NCBI RefSeq assembly: GCF_000378185.1
Contig: NZ_KB899376.1
Location: forward strand, 710,357-774,356
Direction: 5' to 3'
Length of the DNA: 64,000 nt
Source of the DNA: Salinimonas chungwhensis DSM 16280
GTDB lineage: Bacteria > Pseudomonadota > Gammaproteobacteria > Enterobacterales > Alteromonadaceae
The notes under the pieces were generated by a model, which did no database searches, had not been told where the DNA came from, and was given only the letters and a program-made list of their open reading frames with translations. This document shows, one piece after another, positions 44,333 to 54,037 of the stretch; positions within the stretch are counted from its first letter, which is position 1, and every line of letters starts with the position of its first letter. The position numbers and the translations under genes were made by a program.

Positions 44333-45127
44333 ATGGCAAACGATTCCAGAGATGATGATTTTCCCACCATTCGCTTAGATGACGAAGATCGTCGCGAGTA
44401 TCAGCAAAAAAAGCATACCGCCTCCCATACCATCAAAGGTAAGGATGCGGGTTCCTCTACTCCCCCGCCCAGCGACAGCAAGTCACCGCGCTCAGGTGCC
44501 AGCACCGTTTTTGTAGTTATTGCGCTGCTTATAGCACTGGGTGGCTTAGGCGGTTGTTATTATTTATACACGCTGTTGCAACAACAACAGGCAGTGGCCC
44601 TTGATGCTGAATCCCGTCTTGCAGAACTTGAGCGTAAATTGAGTGCCACCGATGAGGAAATGGGCGAATCGACCGTAGCTTTACAGGTTAAAGTCAACGA
44701 ATTGTCTGAAAAGTCTCAGGAATTGTGGGAGCAGATGGACAAACTCTGGGCCTCAGCGTGGCGCAGAAACCAAAAAGAGATCACTGATCTCAACGATAAA
44801 GTCAACGGGATGGAAAAGTCTCTAACGAGTTCTATTGAAACCGTGGCGAATGATGTAGATACGCACCAAAGCCGTCTTACCTCGATTAATAATCAATTAG
44901 CGTCACTCGCAGATGAGCTGCTTGCGCTGAACGTCGCTATTGAACAGGTCAATAATGATAAGACTCAGCAGGCGCGCAGCGTTAAAAATGTAAGTGACAA
45001 GCTTAGTGTTATTGAAAAGCGTAACAACGCTCTGGCGAGCCGTATGAGTTCACTGGAAAGCGAGATACGCGATATTGCAACCAAAGTAATCAGCGCACCC
45101 TCTGGTACAGGTGGAAGCGGCCAGTAA
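44333..45127 (+). CDS. Membrane-anchored coiled-coil protein
   Basis: The 264-residue protein has a disordered, charged N-terminus (MANDSRDDDFPTIRLDDEDR), one membrane helix (about residues 57-80: STVFVVIALLIALGGLGGCYYLYTLL), and a long predicted coiled coil to residue 255 with heptad-like LAELERKLSATDEEMGES and LSVIEKRNNALASRMSSLES. It ends in a glycine-serine tail. I chose the ATG at 44333 over a frame start at 44294 because AAGAG lies just upstream. The topology suggests a cytoplasmic N-terminus and a periplasmic coiled coil. I do not recognise a named family. Confidence 0.7.
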   Translation: MANDSRDDDFPTIRLDDEDRREYQQKKHTASHTIKGKDAGSSTPPPSDSKSPRSGASTVFVVIALLIALGGLGGCYYLYTLLQQQQAVALDAESRLAELERKLSATDEEMGESTVALQVKVNELSEKSQELWEQMDKLWASAWRRNQKEITDLNDKVNGMEKSLTSSIETVANDVDTHQSRLTSINNQLASLADELLALNVAIEQVNNDKTQQARSVKNVSDKLSVIEKRNNALASRMSSLESEIRDIATKVISAPSGTGGSGQ

Positions 45128-45143
45128 TTACCGGCCTAGTATC

Positions 45144-45176
45144 ACCGTTGGAATTCAATACTTTGAATCCAACGGT
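45144..45176. terminator. Bidirectional hairpin between convergent genes
   Basis: ACCGTTGG-a-ATTCAA pairs with TTGAAT-CCAACGGT, with a one-base bulge. It lies between the coiled-coil gene and the cytochrome gene, which converge. Confidence 0.7.
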
Positions 45177-45191
45177 CTCCACTGCTGACGC

Positions 45192-45680
45192 TTAAGACCC
45201 TTCCTTACTGGCGGACTCCGGTACTCTGAGTCGGTAGAGCCGATATTCAGACATTCTATAGGGTTCTACTTTATATTTTGTCTGCAAATAAGCGGTTAAA
45301 TCTACCAGTTCAGCCACTGTGAGTTGCTCATTAATTGACGGCATTTTTGATTGCCCATCACGGCTGGTCAGACTTAGAGCGTATCGCGGGCTTAGCTTAT
45401 GCGAAGGATTGATGATACTGGTAACCAGTTCTCCATACGTCTTGACCCGAGAACTGGTCCCGCCAAGCTTGATAGGTTGAGATATCCGGTATTCGTGATC
45501 TTCCGGAACATCCAGCCCCTGGACCTGATGACAATCAATACATTGATAGTTAAGCAGGACCTGTTTACCCGCCTCCACGTTACCCTCTGGCAAGCTAAAC
45601 CCGCGGGGTGAATCTGCGCCATCGCTGCAGGCTGCAAGTGCTACAACCGCTAGACATGCACCAATCTTATTTCTGCTCAC
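45192..45680 (-). CDS. Cytochrome c-type lipoprotein
   Basis: The 162-residue protein has a lipoprotein signal (GACLAVVALAACSDGAD; lipobox LAAC). One haem-attachment motif, NYQCIDCHQ, lies near residue 50. A methionine in KMPSINEQLTVAELVDLTAYLQTKYK near residue 113 is the likely sixth haem ligand, and the helix after it is typical of class I cytochromes c. It is probably an outer- or inner-membrane-anchored electron carrier. The start is a GTG at 45680 with AGGG 9 bases upstream. No oxidase or reductase genes are adjacent, so the partner is unknown. Confidence 0.85.
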   Translation of the reverse strand: MSRNKIGACLAVVALAACSDGADSPRGFSLPEGNVEAGKQVLLNYQCIDCHQVQGLDVPEDHEYRISQPIKLGGTSSRVKTYGELVTSIINPSHKLSPRYALSLTSRDGQSKMPSINEQLTVAELVDLTAYLQTKYKVEPYRMSEYRLYRLRVPESASKEGS

Positions 45681-45797
45681 ACTGGTTACCCTTTGTTATT
45701 CTTCGGCTTTTACACAGTATAGCTACAAAAACTGGTTGTTCTGATACATTTGAGTAAATTTAACCCAAATGTCGCACAGCATTGTTTTAGATCAAAT

Positions 45798-47162
45798 CTA
45801 CAGCAGAAGAAAAAGTTCCATCGCATAAATATGTTCTTCTTCTGCAAACCCATAGGTAAGAAGTTTAAGCGAATAGTTATCGTGTTCTATCACAATAGAG
45901 TCACCAAAATGCTCGGCATCTTCACCGGCAACTCTGAGCGCATCCTCAACCGGCTGACCATAGTAAAAACTATTAAATTGCCAATGGCGATAATCTGAAG
46001 ACAGCGGGCTAAGATAATCAGGATCTACATGAATTTTATAGATGGAATCACCACTGGTTTCAACGAGAGTAAATGCGTCATATAATTGAAAGCGTCGACC
46101 TCTTACTTCTTGAGTGATGCCGAAAGCCGGCTGACTAAGCATATCAACCGTTATTGCTTTTTTATCGTCGGCTAAATGCGCTGCAACGGATGATAATACA
46201 GCATTGTTATTATCGATGAGCGCTTTAAGAAAATTGTCGGGCAAAGAAAAATTCTCTGTAGCCAGAGAAAAACCAGTTAACACTACAGATCGATATTCCT
46301 GATTATTTTTTAAGTATTCCTCCGTACTTAATTCAAGAACTGTGTCTTTATCTCGATAGCCGGAGAGGCGGGTGTACTGTTCGTCCGACACAACATCGTC
46401 TTTTCCGATTTGGTCAGCAACATGCCACTTTCTTTCATCAAATCTGTCATCAAAAGGAACATGGTTTAAAAAACTGTAGTTGAATAAGTCGCTGACACTA
46501 CTTATCTTCATCAGTGTTTTATTGTGAAAAGTAAGCCAATGGTCACGTCCATAACTTAAAATATTCCATTCCGGATAGGGTGAAAACATAAATGTGGGTG
46601 TGCCAAATTGCGCCAGAACAGTGTCCATTGATGAATTTAACGCTATGCCGTATATTCCGGTTTCAGGTGATACGAGCGTGCTGGAGGGCAACGCAGGCTT
46701 GCGTGTTTTTGCAGGAATAACAAACTCGTATTTGTACTTCAAACTTATAGATTTGCTAAACCCGAACTGTTGTTTGCCCTCTGATGACAGAGGTGTTAGC
46801 GCTCTTGATGCAACATCAGCTGTCTCTTTGCAGCTTTTTATTAACTGCGCACTGACTATAAGTCGACTTGAATTTGACTGACTAACCTTAACCTTTTTTT
46901 CCGTCAACGCCAGGCTATCTGCACCGCGCTTTTGCGCATCTTCACGTAATAAAGGTAGAAGCCGTTGAAATGCTTCTTCGACGTCCGAATTATCAGGCCT
47001 GGACGGTAACGAATGCGAACGTATTACAGTATCGGTTACTTTATAATCGCAGGCGGGGTATTCATTGACGATTGGAGGTAGCTGAGTGTTTGCTGACACC
47101 GGTGCAGATAAAAATATACTGGTGATAAATGTTGCGGTCAATCCGTGGATAATCGTTTTCAT
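45798..47162 (-). CDS. Secreted hypothetical protein
   Basis: The 454-residue product starts MKTIIHGLTATFITSIFLSA and has a signal peptide with probable cleavage after VSA near residue 24. I chose the ATG at 47162 because AAAGGAAA lies upstream; the frame extends 23 codons further without support. Residues about 30-160 look like a YajQ-less, strand-rich domain with paired cysteines (PACDYKV and IKSCKET). A middle segment IYGIALNSSMDTVLAQFGTPTFMFSPYPEW recalls short repeated modules of bacterial outer-membrane-assembly-type small folds, but I cannot name a family. It takes the place downstream of rpsO where pnp usually lies. Function unknown. Confidence 0.65.
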   Translation of the reverse strand: MKTIIHGLTATFITSIFLSAPVSANTQLPPIVNEYPACDYKVTDTVIRSHSLPSRPDNSDVEEAFQRLLPLLREDAQKRGADSLALTEKKVKVSQSNSSRLIVSAQLIKSCKETADVASRALTPLSSEGKQQFGFSKSISLKYKYEFVIPAKTRKPALPSSTLVSPETGIYGIALNSSMDTVLAQFGTPTFMFSPYPEWNILSYGRDHWLTFHNKTLMKISSVSDLFNYSFLNHVPFDDRFDERKWHVADQIGKDDVVSDEQYTRLSGYRDKDTVLELSTEEYLKNNQEYRSVVLTGFSLATENFSLPDNFLKALIDNNNAVLSSVAAHLADDKKAITVDMLSQPAFGITQEVRGRRFQLYDAFTLVETSGDSIYKIHVDPDYLSPLSSDYRHWQFNSFYYGQPVEDALRVAGEDAEHFGDSIVIEHDNYSLKLLTYGFAEEEHIYAMELFLLL

Positions 47163-47243
47163 AGCATTTCCTTTATTGCTTGCTAATACCATCCCCTTTT
47201 CAATGCAGGAAGTCAATCGCACCCTGAGCAAATTTCAGGCACA

Positions 47244-47268
47244 AAAAAAGCGCCAAATCGGCGCTTTT
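47244..47268 (-). terminator. Intrinsic terminator of rpsO
   Basis: AAAAGCGCC pairs with GGCGCTTTT around a 5-base loop; a run of seven A on the plus strand gives the T-tail on the minus strand. It ends the translation operon before the unknown secreted-protein gene. Confidence 0.85.
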
Positions 47269-47284
47269 CTGATGAAACCTTGTC

Positions 47285-47554
47285 TTAGCGACGGATACCC
47301 AGGCTTTTGATTAGATCAAGATAGCTCTGTGCATTTTTGCCTTTAAGATAATCAAGAAGCTTACGACGCTGGCTAACCATACGTAGCAGACCACGACGTG
47401 AGTGGTGATCTTGTTTATGGCTGGCAAAGTGAGACTGAAGCTTGCCAATGTTGTGGGTCAACAGTGCGATTTGCACTTGCGGTGAACCAGTGTCACCTTC
47501 TTTAACGCCGTATTCAGCGATGATGTTCGCGGTTTCTTCTTTAGTTAGTGACAT
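47285..47554 (-). CDS. rpsO: 30S ribosomal protein S15
   Basis: The 89-residue protein is a full-length S15: [33 protein letters not shown] in its N-terminal part, then the [26 protein letters not shown] core that binds 16S rRNA helix 22. It starts with ATG at 47554 and AGGAGA upstream. It has its own promoter in the 123-base gap after truB and a strong terminator after it. In many gammaproteobacteria pnp follows directly; here it does not. Confidence 0.97.
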   Translation of the reverse strand: MSLTKEETANIIAEYGVKEGDTGSPQVQIALLTHNIGKLQSHFASHKQDHHSRRGLLRMVSQRRKLLDYLKGKNAQSYLDLIKSLGIRR

Positions 47555-47620
47555 AATTTTCTCCTGATTGAGAGTGAAAGCAGGCCGATCACTAATTCAG
47601 CCAGCTTAATAAGAGCGCGT

Positions 47621-47648
47621 ATTATAATGATGAGGCTGTGTGACGCAA
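47621..47648 (-). promoter_or_regulatory. Probable rpsO promoter
   Basis: On the minus strand TTGCGT (47643-47648) and a perfect TATAAT (47621-47626) are separated by 16 bases. The predicted start of transcription is near 47614, about 60 bases before the rpsO ATG. Confidence 0.65.
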
Positions 47649-47677
47649 GTCAAAGTTAGTAAAAAACAGCGTTTTGC

Positions 47678-48649
47678 TTAAACCACACGCCGTTTTGGAT
47701 TTATAAATACCCTATCATCATTTAAATGGTGGGGCTGATCTCGCGGCTGAGTGACGCCCTCACCTACCCCCAGAAATACTGAGGCAGAACCAGTATTATG
47801 ATAAACCCGATAAAACTGCCCTCTCACCGGCGCCTTATGTACCTGACCAACGATACTCTGCCCATTATCAAAGCGATTTTTTTCAATATCATCAAGATAC
47901 ACCGTCGGCAAACGGGCTACAGCGGTATCCATGGGTAACAACAGGGCATCCATTTGATCAAATACCGGTGCGTCGTCGCTTTGTCTTAATGCTTCAAGCT
48001 GCGCGATGGTGACCATTTTTTCCGCCGGATAATCAGCAACGACGGTTCTGTGCAAACGGGTGACATAGGCCCCGCAGCCCAGTTTCTGGCCAATATCGTC
48101 TACCAGCGACCGGATATACGTTCCCTTGCTACACTTCACTCGCATGGTTATATGCGGTAAGGATATATCAAGAATATCCATATCAAAAATGGTTATGTCC
48201 CGCGGCTCCCTTTCTATTTCTATACCCTGTCGCGCATAAAAATATAACGGTTTGCCCTGATGTTTAAGCGCCGAGTACATTGAGGGTATCTGTTTACTCT
48301 GACCAAGAAAACTCAGGCATGCTTGCTCTACCTGTTCCTCACTTACTGCCACCGGACGCTCCTCCACGACATCTCCATCAGCATCAGACGTCGTCGTTCT
48401 TATACCCAGACGCGCGGTGACTTCATACACTTTTTCGGCTTCCAGGAGAAACTGAGAAAATTTAGTGGCTTCGCCCAAACAAATAGGCAGCATACCCGAG
48501 GCTAATGGATCCAGGGCGCCGGTGTGGCCTGCTTTTTGTGCCTGAAATAGCCAGCGTACTTTCTGTAAGAGTTGGTTCGAGGAACCGCCAACTGGCTTAT
48601 CTAACAGAACAATCCCATTAATCGCCCGGCCCTTCCGACGTCTTCCCAT
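47678..48649 (-). CDS. truB: tRNA pseudouridine(55) synthase TruB
   Basis: The 323-residue enzyme makes pseudouridine 55 in the T loop of tRNAs. It has the catalytic-Asp motif [26 protein letters not shown] near residue 40-60, the KLTKxY-type strand replaced by [34 protein letters not shown], and [18 protein letters not shown]. The C-terminal PUA-like part ends in a basic tail. Its ATG follows the rbfA stop without a gap, so it is co-translated in the rimP-rpsO operon. Confidence 0.96.
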   Translation of the reverse strand: MGRRRKGRAINGIVLLDKPVGGSSNQLLQKVRWLFQAQKAGHTGALDPLASGMLPICLGEATKFSQFLLEAEKVYEVTARLGIRTTTSDADGDVVEERPVAVSEEQVEQACLSFLGQSKQIPSMYSALKHQGKPLYFYARQGIEIEREPRDITIFDMDILDISLPHITMRVKCSKGTYIRSLVDDIGQKLGCGAYVTRLHRTVVADYPAEKMVTIAQLEALRQSDDAPVFDQMDALLLPMDTAVARLPTVYLDDIEKNRFDNGQSIVGQVHKAPVRGQFYRVYHNTGSASVFLGVGEGVTQPRDQPHHLNDDRVFINPKRRVV

Positions 48650-49045
48650 CTACTTTTGCTCTTCGTCTTCATCCTGATGTTTGGCCTGATCATTGGCCAC
48701 AACTTCAGAAACCAGGCTGGAAATTCGGATACCTTCAATAATCGACGTATCCTGAAAAAAGTGCAGGTGTGGAACAGACCGCATTCTCAGGCGCTTTGCT
48801 AAAATCCCGCGCACAAAGCCCATATAATCATTAAGTTGCTTGACCTGCGCGGCTTCATCAACGTCTTCGCCGTAAATAGTAACAAATATTTTGGCGTGGG
48901 CCAGGTCTCTGGAGACTTCAACATCAGACACTGTAATAAGCGGTAAATCACCAACCCGATGCTTGTACTCATTTTGAATAATGCTGGCTACTTCTTTGTG
49001 TACCTGCTGACCGACCCGATCAGTACGAGAAAATTCCCGTGCCAT
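48650..49045 (-). CDS. rbfA: Ribosome-binding factor A
   Basis: The 131-residue protein is a KH-fold RbfA: AREFSRTDRVGQQVHKEVASIIQNEYKHRV split near the start, LITVSDVEVSRDLAHAKIFVTIYG, and RMRSVPHLHFFQDTSIIEGIRI. It helps 16S rRNA 5'-end maturation and cold adaptation. AGGAG precedes the ATG at 49045. A strong terminator-type hairpin lies between infB and this gene, so its expression depends on read-through. Confidence 0.95.
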   Translation of the reverse strand: MAREFSRTDRVGQQVHKEVASIIQNEYKHRVGDLPLITVSDVEVSRDLAHAKIFVTIYGEDVDEAAQVKQLNDYMGFVRGILAKRLRMRSVPHLHFFQDTSIIEGIRISSLVSEVVANDQAKHQDEDEEQK

Positions 49046-49072
49046 AACTTACTCCTGTTAATCAATACAGAC

Positions 49073-49096
49073 AAAAACGGGGGCGTATCGCCCCCG
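49073..49096 (-). terminator. Intrinsic terminator between infB and rbfA
   Basis: On the minus strand a perfect 8-pair GC stem, CGGGGGCG-ata-CGCCCCCG, is followed by TTTTT. It lies 24 bases after the infB stop and before the rbfA ribosome site, inside the operon. Confidence 0.9.
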
Positions 49097-49119
49097 CTTC
49101 TACTATTGCCTGTTGTCGT

Positions 49120-51735
49120 TTAGATCTCGCGAGCAACTTCAATAGTTTCAAATACTTCGATTTGATCGCCAACTTTGACGTCATTGTAGTTTTTCACGCC
49201 AATACCACATTCCATACCGTTACGTACTTCCTGCATATCATCTTTATAACGACGCAGCGACTCAAGCTCGCCTTCATAAATTACAACGTTCTCTCGCAGA
49301 ACCCGGATCGGTGCACTACGTTTGATAATGCCTTCTGTCACCATACACCCGGCGATCGCGCCAAGTTTTGGTGATTTGAAAACATCACGTACTTCAGCCA
49401 GACCAATAATCTGTTGCTTGAATTCAGGTGCCAGCATACCACTCATGGCTGCTTTCACTTCATCAATCAGATTATAGATGACACTGTAATACCGCAGATC
49501 AATTTCTTCAGCCTCGAGCATGCGACGTGCTGATGCATCGGCACGGACATTGAAGCCCAGGACGATTGCGCCAGAAGCTGCAGCTAACGAAGCATCAGTT
49601 TCGGTGATACCACCTACACCACTGCCTACAATATTAACTTTTACTTCAGCAGTGGACAGCTTAGCCAATGATTCTGCAATAGCTTCCACAGACCCTTGTA
49701 CGTCGGCTTTGAGGACGATGTTGAGGTCAGCCACCTCACCGGTTTCCATGTTTGCAAACATGTTTTCCAGTTTAGCTTTTTGCTGACGAGCCAGCTTAAG
49801 CTCACGCTTTTTCTGGTGACGCTTGGACGCTACTTCACGTGCTTTACGCTCATCGCGGACCACGGCTGCATCTTCACCAGCTACCGGCACACCAGACAAA
49901 CCAAGTACTTCTACCGGCGTGGAAGGGCCTGCAACTTTAAGCTCTTTGCCGTGTTCGTCACGCATTGCTCTGACACGACCGTATTCCTCACCGCATAACA
50001 GAATATCACCTGCACGCAACTCACCCTCCTGGATAAGTACTGATGCCACCGGACCACGGCCTTTATCAAGGCGTGATTCGATTACGATGCCCCGACCAGG
50101 CCCTTTCTCGATAGCCTGAAGATCCAGTAATTCTGCCTGCAGATTGATCGCTTCAATAAGGTCGTCTACGCCCATACCGGTTTTCGCCGATACGCTTACA
50201 AACTGATGCTCTCCGCCCCACTCTTCAGAAATAACCTCTAACTGAGACAATTCATTTCTGACGCGATCCGGATCTGCAGTTTCCTTATCCATCTTGTTAA
50301 CCGCAACAATCAATGGAACGCCTGCCGCGCGACTATGCTGTATCGCTTCTTTGGTCTGTGGCATTACGCCATCATCAGCCGCTACAACCAGCACAACGAT
50401 ATCTGTTGCATTAGCACCACGGGCTCGCATTGCAGTAAATGCTGCGTGTCCAGGGGTATCTAAAAAGGTAACATCGCCTGTTTCTGCCAGTACTTTGTAA
50501 GCACCTATGTGCTGGGTGATACCGCCAGCTTCGCCATCGGCAACTTTTGCACGACGAATGTAATCGAGCAACGACGTTTTACCATGGTCAACGTGCCCCA
50601 TAATTGTAACTACCGGCGCACGATTGGTTTTCTCACCAGTATTCGTACCTTCTGCCAACAGCTCCTCTTCAAGGGCATTGTCGTTAACCAGTTCGTACTT
50701 ATGCCCAAGTTCTTCGACTACGAGTACTGCGGTTTCCTGATCCAGCACCTGATTAATCGTTGCCATTTCGCCCATTTTCATCATGGCTTTGATAACAGCA
50801 TTGGATTTAATTGCTAGTTTACTTGCCAGTTCGCCTACCGTGATAGTCGCACCAAGCTTAACTACACGTTCTACCGGCTGGGCGGGTTTATTAAAGCTTT
50901 GCTTCAAATGTTCTCCTGCGTTTTTCTTCGACTTTTTACGACGTCGAGAAGAGCGCTCTACCTGCAAATCTTCTTCGTCTTCAGCTTCTTGTGCGTAGCG
51001 GTTAGAGTGCAAATGCACTTCTTTTGCCTCTTCGCGTTTACGACGCTCTTCTTCTTCTTTCCAACGTCTTTCGTTCTCTTCTGCCAGCTTACGGGCTTCA
51101 TCAGCCGCGCGCTTGGCGTCTTCCTCATATTTCTTCTGAGCTTCAGCTTCCTGCGCTTTACGCAAACGTTCTTCTTCCTGACGTGCTGCTTCCGCCTCGG
51201 CTTTTTCTGCTTCCGTCAGTTCAGGTTCGTCTTCCGCACTTTCTTCCTGTCGTTTAGCTGCCGCTTCTTTGGCTTTTGCTTCTTCCTCTTTACGTGCCTG
51301 CTCAGCTGCCTTTTTCGCCTCTGCAGCCTGTTTTGCCTTTTCTTCGGCAACACGTTTAGCTTCTGCCTCTGCCGCGGCCCGCTCCTCAGCTTCCTGTTTC
51401 AAGCGTGCTTCTTCTTCTTCCTGACGCTTCTGCTCATCGGCGTCACTACGCTTTACATAAGTCCGCTTTTTGCGTACTTCAACCTTAACTGACTTCGACT
51501 TACCCACATTTAAGGTACTGGTAGTCTTACGCTTAAGCGTCATTCGCTTTGGCTCGTTAGCGGCGTTATCGCCGCCATGCTGCTTACTTAAATGATCAAG
51601 CAGCTGCCGCTTTTCGTCTTCAGTCACCTGGTCGCCAGCATTTTTGCTCATACCGGCCTCTTTAAACTGACTCACCAGACGGTCAACAGTTGTTCCGATG
51701 TCACTGGCGAGTTTTTCTACAGATACTTCTGCCAT
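49120..51735 (-). CDS. infB: Translation initiation factor IF-2
   Basis: The 871-residue GTPase has an N-terminal IF2_N domain ([23 protein letters not shown]), a highly charged Glu/Lys/Ala-rich helical region (about residues 95-245), a second IF2_N unit ([26 protein letters not shown]), and the G domain with GHVDHGKTS near residue 378, [12 protein letters not shown] and SAKTG. The C-terminal domains follow for fMet-tRNA binding. It places initiator tRNA on the 30S subunit. The length is close to the 890 residues of E. coli IF-2. It lies between nusA and rbfA. Confidence 0.98.
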   Translation of the reverse strand: MAEVSVEKLASDIGTTVDRLVSQFKEAGMSKNAGDQVTEDEKRQLLDHLSKQHGGDNAANEPKRMTLKRKTTSTLNVGKSKSVKVEVRKKRTYVKRSDADEQKRQEEEEARLKQEAEERAAAEAEAKRVAEEKAKQAAEAKKAAEQARKEEEAKAKEAAAKRQEESAEDEPELTEAEKAEAEAARQEEERLRKAQEAEAQKKYEEDAKRAADEARKLAEENERRWKEEEERRKREEAKEVHLHSNRYAQEAEDEEDLQVERSSRRRKKSKKNAGEHLKQSFNKPAQPVERVVKLGATITVGELASKLAIKSNAVIKAMMKMGEMATINQVLDQETAVLVVEELGHKYELVNDNALEEELLAEGTNTGEKTNRAPVVTIMGHVDHGKTSLLDYIRRAKVADGEAGGITQHIGAYKVLAETGDVTFLDTPGHAAFTAMRARGANATDIVVLVVAADDGVMPQTKEAIQHSRAAGVPLIVAVNKMDKETADPDRVRNELSQLEVISEEWGGEHQFVSVSAKTGMGVDDLIEAINLQAELLDLQAIEKGPGRGIVIESRLDKGRGPVASVLIQEGELRAGDILLCGEEYGRVRAMRDEHGKELKVAGPSTPVEVLGLSGVPVAGEDAAVVRDERKAREVASKRHQKKRELKLARQQKAKLENMFANMETGEVADLNIVLKADVQGSVEAIAESLAKLSTAEVKVNIVGSGVGGITETDASLAAASGAIVLGFNVRADASARRMLEAEEIDLRYYSVIYNLIDEVKAAMSGMLAPEFKQQIIGLAEVRDVFKSPKLGAIAGCMVTEGIIKRSAPIRVLRENVVIYEGELESLRRYKDDMQEVRNGMECGIGVKNYNDVKVGDQIEVFETIEVAREI

Positions 51736-51759
51736 TATGTGTTTATCCCCTTGTTGACC

Positions 51760-53253
51760 TTACTCTTCGTTAAACCAGACAATATTACGGGCTGCCATAA
51801 TAAGCGCACCGGCTTTTTCTTCGTCAAGTTCTTCTAAATCGCTAATATCATCCGTACCCTGTTCAGCCAGATCTTCCAAATCTGCGATGCCGCGTCCCGC
51901 TAACTGATAAGCAATATGCTCACTCATGCCTTCAAGCTTGAGCAATGCCTCTGTTGGCTCCTTACCATCCATCGTTTCTTCTGATGCCAGTGCGCGGGTA
52001 GACAAAATCGCCCGAGCGCGGTTTCGCAGCTCTTCAACCATTTCCTCTTCCATGCCATCAATTGCCATTAGTTCACTGACCGGAACATAAGCAACTTCTT
52101 CCAGCGTGCTAAAGCCTTCATCTATGAGCACCAGCGCGAAATCTTCATCAATATCCAGATATTCAGTGAATAATGACAGAACTTTTGAGTTCTCTTCTTC
52201 GTGCTTGGCATTCAAATCGTCAATGGTCATGACGTTAAGTTCCCAACCGGTCAGCTGACTGGCCAAACGGACATTTTGCCCGCTACGGCCAATTGCCTGG
52301 GCCAGATTGTCCGCCTCCACAGCCACGTCCATCGTATTGCTATCCTCATCAACAACAATCGATGCAACTTCAGCGGGGGCCATCGCATTGATGACAAATT
52401 GTGCCGGATTTTCATCCCACAAAACGATATCCACGCGCTCACCACCCAGTTCACTGGAAACAGCCTGAACACGTGAGCCACGCATGCCTACACAGGCGCC
52501 CACAGGGTCAAGACGTTTGTCATTAGTCTTGACTGCTATTTTTGCCCGCGAGCCAGGATCCCGCGCGGCTGATTTGATCTCTAATGTCTCTTCGGCGATT
52601 TCAGGCACTTCCAGTCGGAATAACTCAACCAGCATATCCGGATGAGTACGACTTACGAATAATTGCGCACCGCGTGCTTCTGGACGAATAACATACAAAA
52701 GACCACGAACCCTGTCGCCTGGACGGAAGGTTTCCCGTGGCAACATGTCATCGCGATAAATAACACCTTCTGCGTTATTGCCTAAATCTACGATAATGTT
52801 ATCACGATTGACTTTTTTGACCGTACCGGTGACCAGTTCGCCGACTTTATCTTCGTATTCGGCTACCATCTGCGCACGTTCAGCCTCGCGCACCTTTTGC
52901 ACTATGACTTGTTTGGCCGTTTGCGTGGTAATTCGATCAAAGGCAATAGACTCAATTTGCTCTTCTACGTAGTCGCCAGGCTGTACGTCTGGCTCATCAA
53001 TCTGTGCGGCTGAAAAAGTCAGTTCAGCATAAGGATTTTGTTGCTCCTGATCGTCAGGAATAACCAGCCAGCGGCGAAATGTATCAAAGTCTCCGGTACT
53101 TTGATCAATACTAACCCGTACTTCTATATCCCCGTCGCTCTTCTTTTTTGTCGCACTGGCAATCGCAAACTCCAGCGCTTCGAAGATTTTTTCTCGCGGC
53201 ACTTGTTTTTCATTTGAAACGGCTTCTGCCACTAACAAAATTTCTTTATTCAT
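51760..53253 (-). CDS. nusA: Transcription termination/antitermination factor NusA
   Basis: The 497-residue protein has the NusA domains in order: the RNA-polymerase-binding N-terminus ([21 protein letters not shown]), an S1 domain ([21 protein letters not shown]), two KH domains ([32 protein letters not shown] split around residue 250), and two C-terminal helix-hairpin repeats ([22 protein letters not shown] and the later one ending [11 protein letters not shown]) as in E. coli. It modulates pausing, termination and antitermination. infB follows after 24 bases. Confidence 0.98.
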   Translation of the reverse strand: MNKEILLVAEAVSNEKQVPREKIFEALEFAIASATKKKSDGDIEVRVSIDQSTGDFDTFRRWLVIPDDQEQQNPYAELTFSAAQIDEPDVQPGDYVEEQIESIAFDRITTQTAKQVIVQKVREAERAQMVAEYEDKVGELVTGTVKKVNRDNIIVDLGNNAEGVIYRDDMLPRETFRPGDRVRGLLYVIRPEARGAQLFVSRTHPDMLVELFRLEVPEIAEETLEIKSAARDPGSRAKIAVKTNDKRLDPVGACVGMRGSRVQAVSSELGGERVDIVLWDENPAQFVINAMAPAEVASIVVDEDSNTMDVAVEADNLAQAIGRSGQNVRLASQLTGWELNVMTIDDLNAKHEEENSKVLSLFTEYLDIDEDFALVLIDEGFSTLEEVAYVPVSELMAIDGMEEEMVEELRNRARAILSTRALASEETMDGKEPTEALLKLEGMSEHIAYQLAGRGIADLEDLAEQGTDDISDLEELDEEKAGALIMAARNIVWFNEE

Positions 53254-53297
53254 TTTCGCCTCACTAATGCTTCCTAATGAAAGCGCGTGCTGTTCCG

Positions 53298-53756
53298 TTA
53301 GTCGAACGTGGGAACAACGGTAGCTTTATCGATATTCGCCACAGCTAACTGAAACTGCTGGCCATCCACGTCTATACTCACTGTGCCATTGTCACAACCA
53401 GTGAGCTGTCCTTTGAAATTACGTCTATTATCCATGGGCATAACCAGACGAATTTGTACTACTTCACCGACAGCCTGCTGGAAGTGTTTTTCCCTGAACA
53501 ATGGTCTGTCCAAACCCGGTGAGGAAACTTCTAGATTATATTCGGTGCTAATCGGGTCTTCGACATCAAGAATGGCGCTTACCTGATAACTGACGTCCGC
53601 ACAATCATCCACGGTGATACCATTTTCATGATCAATAAATACACGCAAAATTGAGTGTTTGCCGGCTCGAACAAACTCAACGCCTACCAATTCGAAGCCC
53701 GATGCTTCAACGGCAGGTTCAAGCATGTCGGTCAGTTTATCTTCAAGTTTTGCCAA
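53298..53756 (-). CDS. rimP: Ribosome maturation factor RimP
   Basis: The 152-residue protein aligns with RimP from [20 protein letters not shown] onward: [23 protein letters not shown], the C-terminal SH3-like [14 protein letters not shown]. It is needed for 30S subunit maturation. The start must be the TTG at 53756: GGAGG lies 6 bases before it, homology starts there, and the longer frame reads through two terminators. A 240-base leader with two terminator hairpins precedes it; nusA follows. Confidence 0.93.
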   Translation of the reverse strand: MAKLEDKLTDMLEPAVEASGFELVGVEFVRAGKHSILRVFIDHENGITVDDCADVSYQVSAILDVEDPISTEYNLEVSSPGLDRPLFREKHFQQAVGEVVQIRLVMPMDNRRNFKGQLTGCDNGTVSIDVDGQQFQLAVANIDKATVVPTFD

Positions 53757-53772
53757 TCCTAACCTCCAAAAA

Positions 53773-53794
53773 CAAAAAAAGGGCTTATTAGCCC
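53773..53794 (-). terminator. Leader terminator 2, next to the rimP ribosome site
   Basis: On the minus strand GGGCT-aata-AGCCC is followed by seven T. It directly precedes the GGAGG of rimP, so read-through is required for operon expression. Confidence 0.8.
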
Positions 53795-53846
53795 AACCTG
53801 TTACATTATCCTGTCTGAGCAGCACCGGCTCAATGTAAATACAACA

Positions 53847-53872
53847 AAAAGCCCCGGACCAGCGGGGCTTTT
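53847..53872 (-). terminator. Leader terminator 1 upstream of rimP
   Basis: On the minus strand AAAAGCCCCG pairs perfectly over 10 bases with CGGGGCTTTT, then TTTTTG. It is the first of two tandem terminators in the rimP leader. Confidence 0.85.
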
Positions 53873-54002
53873 CATAAAAAAACTGAACCCAAACCACCAG
53901 ACTGGCAGTTGCTCGCATTTAACCCCGCATTTAACGTGTTAAACGGCTAAGCCCCTCGCTACGATCAACATAACTACCGGACCCAACGAGTCGATGGCGC
54001 AT

Positions 54003-54031
54003 AGTATACTGATTCAGCGCCGTTTAAGCAA
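54003..54031 (-). promoter_or_regulatory. Promoter of the rimP-nusA-infB operon
   Basis: On the minus strand TTGCTT (54026-54031) and TATACT (54003-54008) are exactly 17 bases apart. Transcription would start near 53996, giving a leader of about 240 bases with two terminators before rimP. Confidence 0.7.
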
Positions 54032-54037
54032 CCTGCA

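Noticed and set aside
50899-51492. Long plus-strand frame of 197 codons antisense to infB
   Set aside because: It mirrors the Glu/Lys/Ala-rich low-complexity part of IF-2, which gives long Phe/Leu/Cys-rich shadow frames.
53880-54000. tRNA gene in the rimP leader
   Set aside because: An initiator tRNA was expected here by analogy with E. coli, but no cloverleaf, T arm or CCA end is present.
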